From CAYVOX01 sp964453035 (GTDB lineage Bacteria; Chloroflexota; Anaerolineae; Anaerolineales; Anaerolineaceae), in contig CAYVOX010000002.1 of NCBI GenBank assembly GCA_964453035.1, positions 1 through 64,000 on the forward strand: 64,000 nucleotides of DNA, written 5' to 3'. The notes beneath the pieces are model-generated. The model searched no databases. It was not told where the DNA came from and was given only the letters and a program-made list of their open reading frames with translations. A program made the translations under genes and the position numbers. This document shows, one piece after another, positions 57,818 to 64,000 of this stretch (positions are counted from its first letter, which is position 1; each line of letters opens with the position of its first letter).

Positions 57818-58875
57818 CGAATATAAATGGGGTTACTGAATATCCAGCCGCGGCGCTTGCCCCTGAAGTGAATATACACTTCCACGCGATACACGCCCGG
57901 CTGGTTGGCAATGCGCGAGATGAACTCGCGATCTTTCCAGGTTTTGACGACCTGACCGTCCTTTAATAGCCGGCATTCGGTGACCATTGGCAGTCGAATT
58001 TGCAGAGTAATGCCGTCTTCAAGAGGAATTTCATCGCCCATCTGGGCGGTCTGGTTCTTGCCTGCGGCTGTGAAGGTGAACCCGCGGGTTGAGGCGGGCA
58101 TATCATAGCCGATGAAGGCGTGGCCCATGCGAAACGCCTGGTAAATCATCTGGCGGTCAGCCGCCAGGTCACCGCTGAGGGGGGCAGGCGTGACCAGGTG
58201 AGTGTTGACCGAACGGAAGTGGTAAAGGTATGGGAAAACTGTTCGCCGGATGGGTCCCAGGCGCATGGGGAGCGCATGAGCGTCAGACCCACCAACCGCC
58301 ACCACCTTGCGCCCTTCAGCCAACAGCTTATCCCACAGAATTAACGTTTCCTTGAGCGGCCCGCGCGGGTATTCCTCCGGGGCGAAGGTGTAAAACAGGC
58401 CGTCAATGTATCCGCGCACCACCGATTTGAGCTCGCTGAAACCGTTCCACAGCTCAATGCCTGTGTACCCCTGGATATCCCAGGTCACCCATGAGAGGTC
58501 ATCTTCGTGAAAGGCGGGCAGGGCGGGGTCAATCGGGTGGGCGATAAAGGCCAGTCCATTCGAAAGCTGCACCTGGTCGAGCAGTTTTTGCGGATCAGCC
58601 CCAAAAGATGCCAGTTCCCGGTTGGCATTGAACACCAGGAGGTGGTTTTTCTGGGGTTGGCGGAGGGGGTCGTGGATTTCTTCGCCGACCAGAAGTAAAA
58701 GGCGTTTGCCCTGTGCTTCGTGATAGCCCTCCAATCCGTTGACCCAGATGTTGTGGTCGGTGGTGATGATGGCATCCAGCCCGGCCTGGAGGGCATACTG
58801 AGCAATCTGGGCATGCGAGGCGTGCCCATCGGAGTAGGTGGTGTGCATGTGGAGGTTGGTGACAATTTCTGCCAT
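57814..58875 (-). CDS. PHP-domain metal-dependent phosphoesterase
   Basis: 353 aa. PHP fold with metal ligands in LHMHTTYSDG, TTDHN, FIAHP and GGSDAH. A C-terminal beta domain (about 275-353) ends the protein. PHP proteins hydrolyse phosphoesters (histidinol phosphate, nucleotides); substrate unknown. The ATG at 58875 (MAEIVTNLHMH) is chosen because family members start just before HxH; the frame opens at 58926. Divergent from secG. Confidence 0.85.
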   Translation of the reverse strand: MAEIVTNLHMHTTYSDGHASHAQIAQYALQAGLDAIITTDHNIWVNGLEGYHEAQGKRLLLLVGEEIHDPLRQPQKNHLLVFNANRELASFGADPQKLLDQVQLSNGLAFIAHPIDPALPAFHEDDLSWVTWDIQGYTGIELWNGFSELKSVVRGYIDGLFYTFAPEEYPRGPLKETLILWDKLLAEGRKVVAVGGSDAHALPMRLGPIRRTVFPYLYHFRSVNTHLVTPAPLSGDLAADRQMIYQAFRMGHAFIGYDMPASTRGFTFTAAGKNQTAQMGDEIPLEDGITLQIRLPMVTECRLLKDGQVVKTWKDREFISRIANQPGVYRVEVYIHFRGKRRGWIFSNPIYIR

Positions 58876-58880
58876 ATTGG

Positions 58881-58910
58881 TTGACGATTTCCGGAAATAA
58901 CAGGTATAAT
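58881..58910 (+). promoter_or_regulatory. secG promoter
   Basis: TTGACG (58881-58886), 18-nt spacer, TATAAT (58905-58910). Predicted start near 58917, 28 nt before the GTG. Confidence 0.82.
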
Positions 58911-58944
58911 CGAAACTGCTTTTCAAAGATTTCAGGAGGATTCT

Positions 58945-59175
58945 GTGGAACTTACGGGTTACTTCGATATTGCCTTAATTATAACGTCTATCGCTTTGGT
59001 CGTAGGCGTGGTTTTACAAAATAAAGGTGTTGGCATGGGCGGCCTGACGCAAAACGACCAGGGCGGCGTTTTCACCCAGCGGCGCGGCATTGAGCGCACC
59101 CTTTTTTATGTGACGATCGGCCTGAGTGTTTTGTTCTTTATTATCACCCTTGTCACGGTGGTACTCAGCAAATAA
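58945..59175 (+). CDS. secG: Preprotein translocase subunit SecG
   Basis: 76 aa. Two membrane segments (about 6-24 and 53-73) joined by the family loop QNKGVGMGGLTQND. It is the small SecYEG subunit for protein export. GTG start with AGGAGG 5 nt upstream. After it comes a 176-nt non-coding stretch ending in a terminator. Confidence 0.92.
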   Translation: MELTGYFDIALIITSIALVVGVVLQNKGVGMGGLTQNDQGGVFTQRRGIERTLFYVTIGLSVLFFIITLVTVVLSK

Positions 59176-59307
59176 AGGCTCTGAGCGCACAGTTCAGCTC
59201 TGAACCTTTCTCTATGGTCATTCAAAAGGCCATTCGTGGAGAAGAACCCCATTTCGCTCGCGGTGGGTTTTCGCCTCTACTAAAATCAATTTGAATGGCA
59301 ACCTGGC

Positions 59308-59340
59308 GGGCGACTCGCTTTCGGGGGAGTTGCCCTTTTT
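59308..59340 (+). terminator. Terminator before the peptide-binding protein gene
   Basis: 9-bp stem GGGCGACTC / GAGTTGCCC (59308-59316, 59327-59335) with one wobble, then TTTTT. It ends 11 nt before the ATG at 59352. Upstream in the same gap (59176-59307) are smaller hairpins (GTTCAG/CTGAAC at 59193-59206) and no recognised RNA. Confidence 0.8.
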
Positions 59341-59351
59341 AATTGGAAACC

Positions 59352-61049
59352 ATGAAAAGACTTCGATGGCAACTCATTATCATCTTTGTGGCTGGCCTGG
59401 TGGTTGGCGGCTTGCTGCTGATTGAGCAACCGCCTGCCCAGCAGGTTGTCAAGCCGACGCCGGTACCTGAGCAGGGTGGGGTTTACACGGAAGCGCTTGT
59501 GGGCTCCATGCAGCGGCTCAATCCGCTGCTGGATTCCAACAATCCGGCAGACCGCGATGTCGACCGCCTGCTCTTCAGCCGCCTGCTGCGCTTTGACGAC
59601 CGCGGCATTCCGCAACCAGACCTGGCGAAGAGCTGGGGCGTTTCTGCCGACGGCACAGTGTACAACTTCACCCTTTACGAAAATGCCAAATGGCATGACG
59701 GCACTGCTCTGACCACCGAGGATGTGGTATTCACAGTGGAGCTGCTCCGCAATGGCGGGACGATTGTCTCGAAGGATTTGCAGGCGTTCTGGAAGGAAGT
59801 GCAGGTTGAGGCGCTCAACGAAACGACCATTTCGTTCCTGCTGCCGGAAGCGTTTGCCCCCTTTACGGATTATCTCACCTTTGGGGTGCTTCCCAAACAC
59901 CGCTTTGAGGGCCAGAGCATTGACCAGATTGCCAGTTCGCGCCTCAATTTGCAACCCGTGGGAAGCGGGCCGTATAAGTTTGATAAATTAATCATCGAGG
60001 GCGGCGAGATTAAGGGAATTCAACTGAGCGCTTTCGAAGCGTATTATGCTAAGAAACCGTTTATTGAGCAAATGGTTCTGCGCTACTACCCGGATAGCGC
60101 CGCCGCGTTGAAGGCTTACCAGGACGACAAAGTGCAGGGTATCAGCCAGGTGAGTGCGGATATTTTGCCGGCGGTTCTGGCCTCGCCTGAGTTGGGCGTC
60201 TATACCGGGCGCAAACCGGAACTCACGATGATTCTATTCAACCACAAAGACCCCCAGGCTGTGTTCTTGAAGGAAGCGGCGGTGCGCAGGGCACTGCTGT
60301 TGGGCTTGAACCGCACTCGCCTGATTAATCAGGTGATGAACGGGCAGGCCATCCTTGCGCACGGGCCGATTTTCCCGGAAATCTGGGCTTATTATGATGG
60401 CATCGAGAAGTTCGACTATGATTTGACCGCAGCGGATAAAGCCCTTAAGGATGTCGGTTACCCGGCGCCCACGGAGAAGGGTGCGGCGCGTAAAAAAGGT
60501 GATTCCGTGCTCAGTTTTGAGTTGCTTTACCCCAGCGAGCCGTTATTTAAATCACTGGCGGAGTTGGTGAAGAAAGATTGGGAGGCTCTCGGCGTGCAGG
60601 TGAGCCTGGTGGGGGTGCCTTATACCCAGCTGGTCAACGAGCGCCTGGAGCAGCGCAATTACCAGGCGGCGCTTGTTTCGCTCAACTTCTCGCGGACACC
60701 CGACCCCGACCCCTATCCCTTCTGGGATCAGGCGCAATCGGTGGGTGGACAGAACTACACCCAGTGGGATAACCGCATGGCGAGCGAATTCCTTGAGCAG
60801 GCTCGCATTCTTGTGGATCGCAGCGAACGGGTGCGCTATTACCGGAATTTCCAGGTGCTCTTCACTCAGGAAATGCCCGCCTTGCCGTTGTTTTACCCGG
60901 TTTATACCTACGCTGTGGATAAGCAGGTGCAGGGCGTGCGCATGGGTCCCTTGTTTGAAAGCAGCGACCGTTTTGCCACGGTGACCGAGTGGTTCCTGGA
61001 AACAAAAAAAGCCAGCCCCGCGATTGTTGCGCCAACCGCAACCAAATAA
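59352..61049 (+). CDS. Peptide/nickel-type ABC solute-binding protein, membrane-anchored
   Basis: 565 aa. SBP_bac_5 family: VYNFTLYENAKWHDGTALT-like core (NAKWHDGTALTTEDVVF) and VRRALLLGLNRTRLI. The N-terminus is one membrane segment (about 7-25) with no lipobox cysteine, so it is anchored uncleaved; a short TP linker follows. Family members bind oligopeptides, nickel or other solutes. No permease or ATPase genes adjoin it. ATG 59352 is chosen over TTG 59343. Next gene overlaps nothing (10 nt gap). Confidence 0.85.
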   Translation: MKRLRWQLIIIFVAGLVVGGLLLIEQPPAQQVVKPTPVPEQGGVYTEALVGSMQRLNPLLDSNNPADRDVDRLLFSRLLRFDDRGIPQPDLAKSWGVSADGTVYNFTLYENAKWHDGTALTTEDVVFTVELLRNGGTIVSKDLQAFWKEVQVEALNETTISFLLPEAFAPFTDYLTFGVLPKHRFEGQSIDQIASSRLNLQPVGSGPYKFDKLIIEGGEIKGIQLSAFEAYYAKKPFIEQMVLRYYPDSAAALKAYQDDKVQGISQVSADILPAVLASPELGVYTGRKPELTMILFNHKDPQAVFLKEAAVRRALLLGLNRTRLINQVMNGQAILAHGPIFPEIWAYYDGIEKFDYDLTAADKALKDVGYPAPTEKGAARKKGDSVLSFELLYPSEPLFKSLAELVKKDWEALGVQVSLVGVPYTQLVNERLEQRNYQAALVSLNFSRTPDPDPYPFWDQAQSVGGQNYTQWDNRMASEFLEQARILVDRSERVRYYRNFQVLFTQEMPALPLFYPVYTYAVDKQVQGVRMGPLFESSDRFATVTEWFLETKKASPAIVAPTATK

Positions 61050-61059
61050 GCGAGTTCTG

Positions 61060-61626
61060 ATGCAATCCCCGTTGAAGGATGAGGCATTCATTCGCGCAGC
61101 GCCTGGTGAGTTGCAGGCTTACCTGCTCTCAGATGCGCTGTACTGGCAGCTTTCGCCGCTACCGGAGGACCGCGCTGCCGGTGAGCTGGTCAGCCTGACC
61201 CCGGGCAACCTGCTTTTGAGCTTGAAAAGGGTGGCAGCTTTCCGCCATGGCGGCATGGCTCACCACCAATTTGAGGAGCTTGCCGGGCAGGTCACACGCC
61301 TTCGCAGCCAGTGGCGCTCCGCGTGGCTGAAAAAAGCCAGCCGGGAATTCTCCGCCCGGCTGAAACTCTGGCAATCGTACCTTTCAGAATCAGAAGCGGA
61401 AGGGGGACAGCTGGTGGATTATGCATTTCAGGTGAGGTGGAGAACCATTCTGGATTTACTGGCTGAGGATGGGATCAACGCCACACCGCAGCAAACCGTC
61501 CAGTTGGAGTTGTTGGACGAAAAACTGAAGCGATTAACCGGTGAGGGGGCGTTTGCCTGGGAAGAGGAAGCGGCACCTGCTTTTCCGCCCGGTGCATTCT
61601 GGTACCTGTATCGCGCGCAGCGCTAA
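61060..61626 (+). CDS. Protein of unknown function
   Basis: 188 aa, not recognised. Soluble, mostly helical by appearance: Arg/Leu-rich middle (FEELAGQVTRLRSQWRSAWL) and a Pro/Trp/Tyr-rich end. The start at 61060 follows weakly GAG. It sits 10 nt after the solute-binding gene and 15 nt before the adenosyltransferase gene, so likely co-transcribed with them. No signal peptide or metal motif. Confidence 0.6.
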   Translation: MQSPLKDEAFIRAAPGELQAYLLSDALYWQLSPLPEDRAAGELVSLTPGNLLLSLKRVAAFRHGGMAHHQFEELAGQVTRLRSQWRSAWLKKASREFSARLKLWQSYLSESEAEGGQLVDYAFQVRWRTILDLLAEDGINATPQQTVQLELLDEKLKRLTGEGAFAWEEEAAPAFPPGAFWYLYRAQR

Positions 61627-61641
61627 GCTGGAGGGAGGAGT

Positions 61642-62193
61642 ATGTCTTCTTATTTTACGCGAGGTGGTGATGACGGTTTCTCCGGCTGGTTGGGGGAAGG
61701 TAGAATTTCAAAATCTACTCCACGGCTGGAGGCGCTGGGCTCAATTGATGAGGCAACAGCCGCGCTGGGGGTAGCCCGCGGGCAGTGCATGGCAAAAGAA
61801 GCGGGCAGTGTTATCTTACGGGTGCAGCAAGACCTCTACAGGTTGATGGCGGAGGTTGCCGCCGCGCCAGAGAACGCACAAACTTTCCGGATGATCGGCG
61901 GCGAGCAGGTTGCCTGGCTGGAAGCGCAAATTGAGACGCTGGCTCAAACGGTACCCCTTCCAAAGGGATTTATCATCCCGGGGGATTGTCTTTCTGCCGC
62001 GGCGCTTGACCTGGCGCGTGCCATCGTCCGCCGCTCTGAACGGCGGGTGGTGGCGGTTTTTGAAACCGGCGAATTGACGAATGCGGACTTAATTCGCTAC
62101 CTGAACCGTTTATCCTCACTCATTTTTTTGCTGGAACTGCAGGAGATTCAAATCTCTGGCCTGGAAAAACCAACCCTGGCGAAGGCACCCTGA
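61642..62193 (+). CDS. PduO-type cob(I)alamin adenosyltransferase, divergent
   Basis: 183 aa. Makes adenosylcobalamin from cob(I)alamin and ATP. PduO features kept: N-terminal FTRGGDDG loop, GSIDEATAALG, RRSERR and YLNRLSSLIF. Differences: the usual Thr of YTRTGD is Gly, and the Asp of LNRLSD is Ser. These may alter activity. GGAGG ribosome site. One base separates it from the DUF554 gene. Confidence 0.78.
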   Translation: MSSYFTRGGDDGFSGWLGEGRISKSTPRLEALGSIDEATAALGVARGQCMAKEAGSVILRVQQDLYRLMAEVAAAPENAQTFRMIGGEQVAWLEAQIETLAQTVPLPKGFIIPGDCLSAAALDLARAIVRRSERRVVAVFETGELTNADLIRYLNRLSSLIFLLELQEIQISGLEKPTLAKAP

Positions 62194-62194
62194 A

Positions 62195-62908
62195 ATGATT
62201 GGGACAATCCTTAATGTCATTACCATCGTCGTTGGCGGGCTGCTGGGCACATTTTTAGGCGCGCGCCTACCGGAAAAACTACGCCAGTCGGTTGTCACCG
62301 GGCTGGGGTTGTTCACCCTGGCTTTTGGCGTCCAGATGTTCCTCAAGACGCAAAACATGATGGTGGTGGTCGGAAGCCTGCTGGTGGGAATCCTGCTGGG
62401 CGAGTGGTGGAAAATAGAACACTGTTTACAGGTCCTTGCCGGCTGGCTGGAAACGCGCGTCAACCGCGGGAACGGTGGGGGCGACAGCCGGGCGCGCTTT
62501 ATCCGGGGGTTTCTCACTGCCTCGCTGCTGTTTGTGATTGGTCCGATGGCGATCCTGGGATCCATTGAAGATGGGCTTTCTGGTAATTACCAGGTGCTGG
62601 CAATTAAAGCCATCCTGGATGGTTTTGCTGCGCTGGCGTTTGCCTCCAGCCTGGGGGTGGGGGTGGTGTTCTCTGCTTTGCCCATCCTTGTTTACCAGGG
62701 CGGCATCACGTTGCTGGCGGTGCAGGTTCAGGCGCTGGTTACAGCTGATATGATGGCGGAAATGAGCGCGGTGGGGGGCATCTTGTTGATGGGTATTGCG
62801 GTCGGCAGCCTGCTTGAATTACGCCCGGTTCGAACGGGCAACTTCATCCCGGCGCTATTCATTGCGCCGCTGGTCGTGGCAATTCTTGCGGCGCTGGGAA
62901 TCCAGTAA
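62195..62908 (+). CDS. DUF554 membrane protein
   Basis: 237 aa with about six to seven membrane segments. DUF554 (YdfK/YqgA) family start: MIGTILNVITIVVGGLLGTFLG, here seen as IGTILNVITIVVGGLLG. Function unknown in all bacteria. Gap of one base after the adenosyltransferase gene. Confidence 0.88.
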   Translation: MIGTILNVITIVVGGLLGTFLGARLPEKLRQSVVTGLGLFTLAFGVQMFLKTQNMMVVVGSLLVGILLGEWWKIEHCLQVLAGWLETRVNRGNGGGDSRARFIRGFLTASLLFVIGPMAILGSIEDGLSGNYQVLAIKAILDGFAALAFASSLGVGVVFSALPILVYQGGITLLAVQVQALVTADMMAEMSAVGGILLMGIAVGSLLELRPVRTGNFIPALFIAPLVVAILAALGIQ

Positions 62909-62944
62909 TCTCACAGGGTAAGCCAGAGGGATATTGGCATAAAC

Positions 62945-62978
62945 AAGCACAGGTGCGGTAATTTGCACCTGTGCTTTT
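62945..62978. terminator. Bidirectional terminator
   Basis: 12-bp perfect stem AAGCACAGGTGC / GCACCTGTGCTT (62945-62956, 62965-62976), 8-nt loop, then TT. Lies between the convergent DUF554 and DsbA-like genes. Confidence 0.82.
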
Positions 62979-63004
62979 GATATTGACCGGAAACCCTGCT
63001 GCGC

Positions 63005-63661
63005 TTATTTTCCGAGCTTGACCAGTTCCAAATCAATGGTCAGTTCAAGAGCATCCCTGAAGACAGGCTGAGAATCGTTAATTAAGAAGGATGGGGTGCC
63101 CGTCACACCTTTGGTGCCAGCGTAGGCCAGGTCATCCGTCACCTGCTGTTTGTATTTTCCGCTTTCCAGGCAGGTTTTGAAGGTGGTTTTATCCAGCTTG
63201 GCTCTGCCGGCCAGGGTGACCAGGGAGGTCACCGTGTAATTTGACTGGTTTTGATAGAGCACGTCATGGAATTCCCAGAATTTGTTCTGGTCACTGGCGC
63301 AGTAAGAACCTTCAGCCGCGAGCACCGATGACTCTCCCATGAATGGGGTGGGAATGTACTTCATGTAAACCTTGCCGGTGGCGATGTATTCTTTGACAAT
63401 TTCCGCCTCGGTGTTCAACGCGTAATCGGCGCAGTGGCTGCAAAGGAAGTCAGAGAATTGCTCAACCTTGACCGGCGCATTGGGGTTACCCATGGCCAGG
63501 CCTTGAACGTTGGGGCGGGAAATGGCTGCTTTAGGCAAGAGGTTGGGCAGGATCAACAGCCCAAATAAAACTAATGCCACCACAACGATTCCCACCAGGA
63601 TTAGTTTATCGTTGCGCTTTTTTTGTTGGCGTTGTGCTTTAATGTGTTGACGCTTGCTCAT
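63005..63661 (-). CDS. DsbA-family membrane-anchored thiol-disulphide protein
   Basis: 218 aa. A basic N-terminus and one membrane segment (about 21-41) are followed by a thioredoxin-fold DsbA domain. Active site CSHC in FLCSHCADY, cis-Pro in VTGTPSFLI. A second cysteine pair (YCASD and KTCLES) may be structural, as in BdbD-like proteins. It likely forms disulphides in exported proteins. Confidence 0.88.
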   Translation of the reverse strand: MSKRQHIKAQRQQKKRNDKLILVGIVVVALVLFGLLILPNLLPKAAISRPNVQGLAMGNPNAPVKVEQFSDFLCSHCADYALNTEAEIVKEYIATGKVYMKYIPTPFMGESSVLAAEGSYCASDQNKFWEFHDVLYQNQSNYTVTSLVTLAGRAKLDKTTFKTCLESGKYKQQVTDDLAYAGTKGVTGTPSFLINDSQPVFRDALELTIDLELVKLGK

Positions 63662-63675
63662 CGTGTCTCCTGATT

Positions 63676-64000
63676 TTATGGGTAGATAAAAACTGGAAAG
63701 TCATCTCCAGTGAGGCTAAAGTTAAACTTCCGGTAGAGCGCCAGCGAGGAGCGATTGGAATCCTGGGTGTTGACCGTCACCTGGTCAATCGCTTGCTGGC
63801 TGCAAAATGAAAGCAAATGATACACTATTCCGTAGCCAATGGAAAGCCTTTGCAGTAAAGGATGTACAGCCAAACGGGTCAGGTGCAGGTGGCCTGGTTT
63901 GAGCGTGCTGATTTGATAACCCATTACCTGGCCTTCTTTCTCCGCGATGGTGCAGTAGCCGGCCTGTGAGAAGGAGCGCTGTACTTCATCGAGGGAGTTC
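63676..64000 (-). CDS. GNAT-family N-acetyltransferase, 5'-truncated
   Basis: Partial: the open frame continues past the window edge on the minus strand (visible residues include NSLDEVQRSFSQAGYC and AEKEGQVMGYQIS). GNAT core: LTRLAVHPLLQRLSIGYGIV and ALYRKFNF. An internal ATG at 63924 would give only 82 aa and lose the first strands, so the true start is outside. 14 nt upstream of the DsbA-like gene, same strand. Substrate unknown. Confidence 0.78.
   Translation of the reverse strand, partial: NSLDEVQRSFSQAGYCTIAEKEGQVMGYQISTLKPGHLHLTRLAVHPLLQRLSIGYGIVYHLLSFCSQQAIDQVTVNTQDSNRSSLALYRKFNFSLTGDDFPVFIYP

Noticed and set aside
59176..59351. tRNA, SRP RNA or tmRNA after secG
   Set aside because: No T-arm GTTCRANYC motif with a 7-bp acceptor stem, no SRP GGAAGCAGCC loop and no tmRNA tag were seen; kept only as an unassigned spacer.

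Overview
This 64 kb window is a stretch of ordinary chromosome from a bacterium of about 55% G+C. Gene content suggests a member of the Chloroflexota, most likely class Anaerolineae. The clues are exported proteins with Thr/Pro-rich linkers, lipoproteins without outer-membrane machinery, a eukaryote-like IleRS under a T-box, KimA-type potassium uptake, actinobacteria-like FHA/SEDS genes and a SEDS-PBP fusion. This assignment is inferred from gene content and was not confirmed by any search. I see no rRNA, tRNA, CRISPR array, insertion sequence, prophage or origin of replication.

Layout. 0-5 kb: methylmalonyl-CoA epimerase; a three-gene anaerobic-type glycerol-3-phosphate oxidation operon (GlpA-like, a second flavoprotein, DUF1667 Fe-S protein) behind a perfect CRP-type operator; an MFS transporter. 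5-18 kb: uvrA; a run of cell-surface genes (LysM, beta-propeller, NBR1-like lipoprotein, small lipoprotein, TPR protein, LamG-like lipoprotein); the tRNA-modification genes queG and mtaB; ldh. 18-25 kb: KimA-type K+ importer with two TrkA-type RCK proteins, then the rpmH-rnpA-yidD-yidC-jag cluster with an extra propeller lipoprotein inserted. 25-34 kb: nucleoside salvage (pdp, hpt, punA), T-box-controlled ileS, lspA, an RluD-like synthase and threonine aldolase. 34-46 kb: a 2-TM protein, a GNAT, a 7TM-GAF-HTH candidate sensor, an S1-domain protein coupled to ftsK, a PfkB kinase, a CDP-alcohol phosphatidyltransferase, lgt, and an ABC exporter whose permease carries a SpoIIM-like half. 46-49.6 kb: MBL hydrolase, HNH nuclease, TIGR01777 epimerase, tyrS. 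49.6-54.3 kb (minus strand): fhaA-fhaB-mtnP-SEDS::PBP. 54.3-57.3 kb: archease-rtcB plus an unknown gene. 57.3-64 kb: YbaK deacylase, PHP protein, secG, a membrane-anchored peptide-binding protein, cobalamin adenosyltransferase, DUF554, a DsbA-like protein and a truncated GNAT.

The most notable system is the envelope cluster at 49.6-54.3 kb. A SEDS glycosyltransferase that keeps its catalytic Asp is fused to a class-B PBP module in which all three transpeptidase motifs appear to be lost. It is co-transcribed with two FHA proteins in the order of the actinobacterial fhaA-fhaB-rodA-pbpA locus, with mtnP where pstP would sit. The operon starts at a 12-bp perfect palindrome carrying back-to-back -10 boxes, shared with the divergent RNA-repair pair archease-rtcB; both start codons lie exactly 8 nt from their -10 box.
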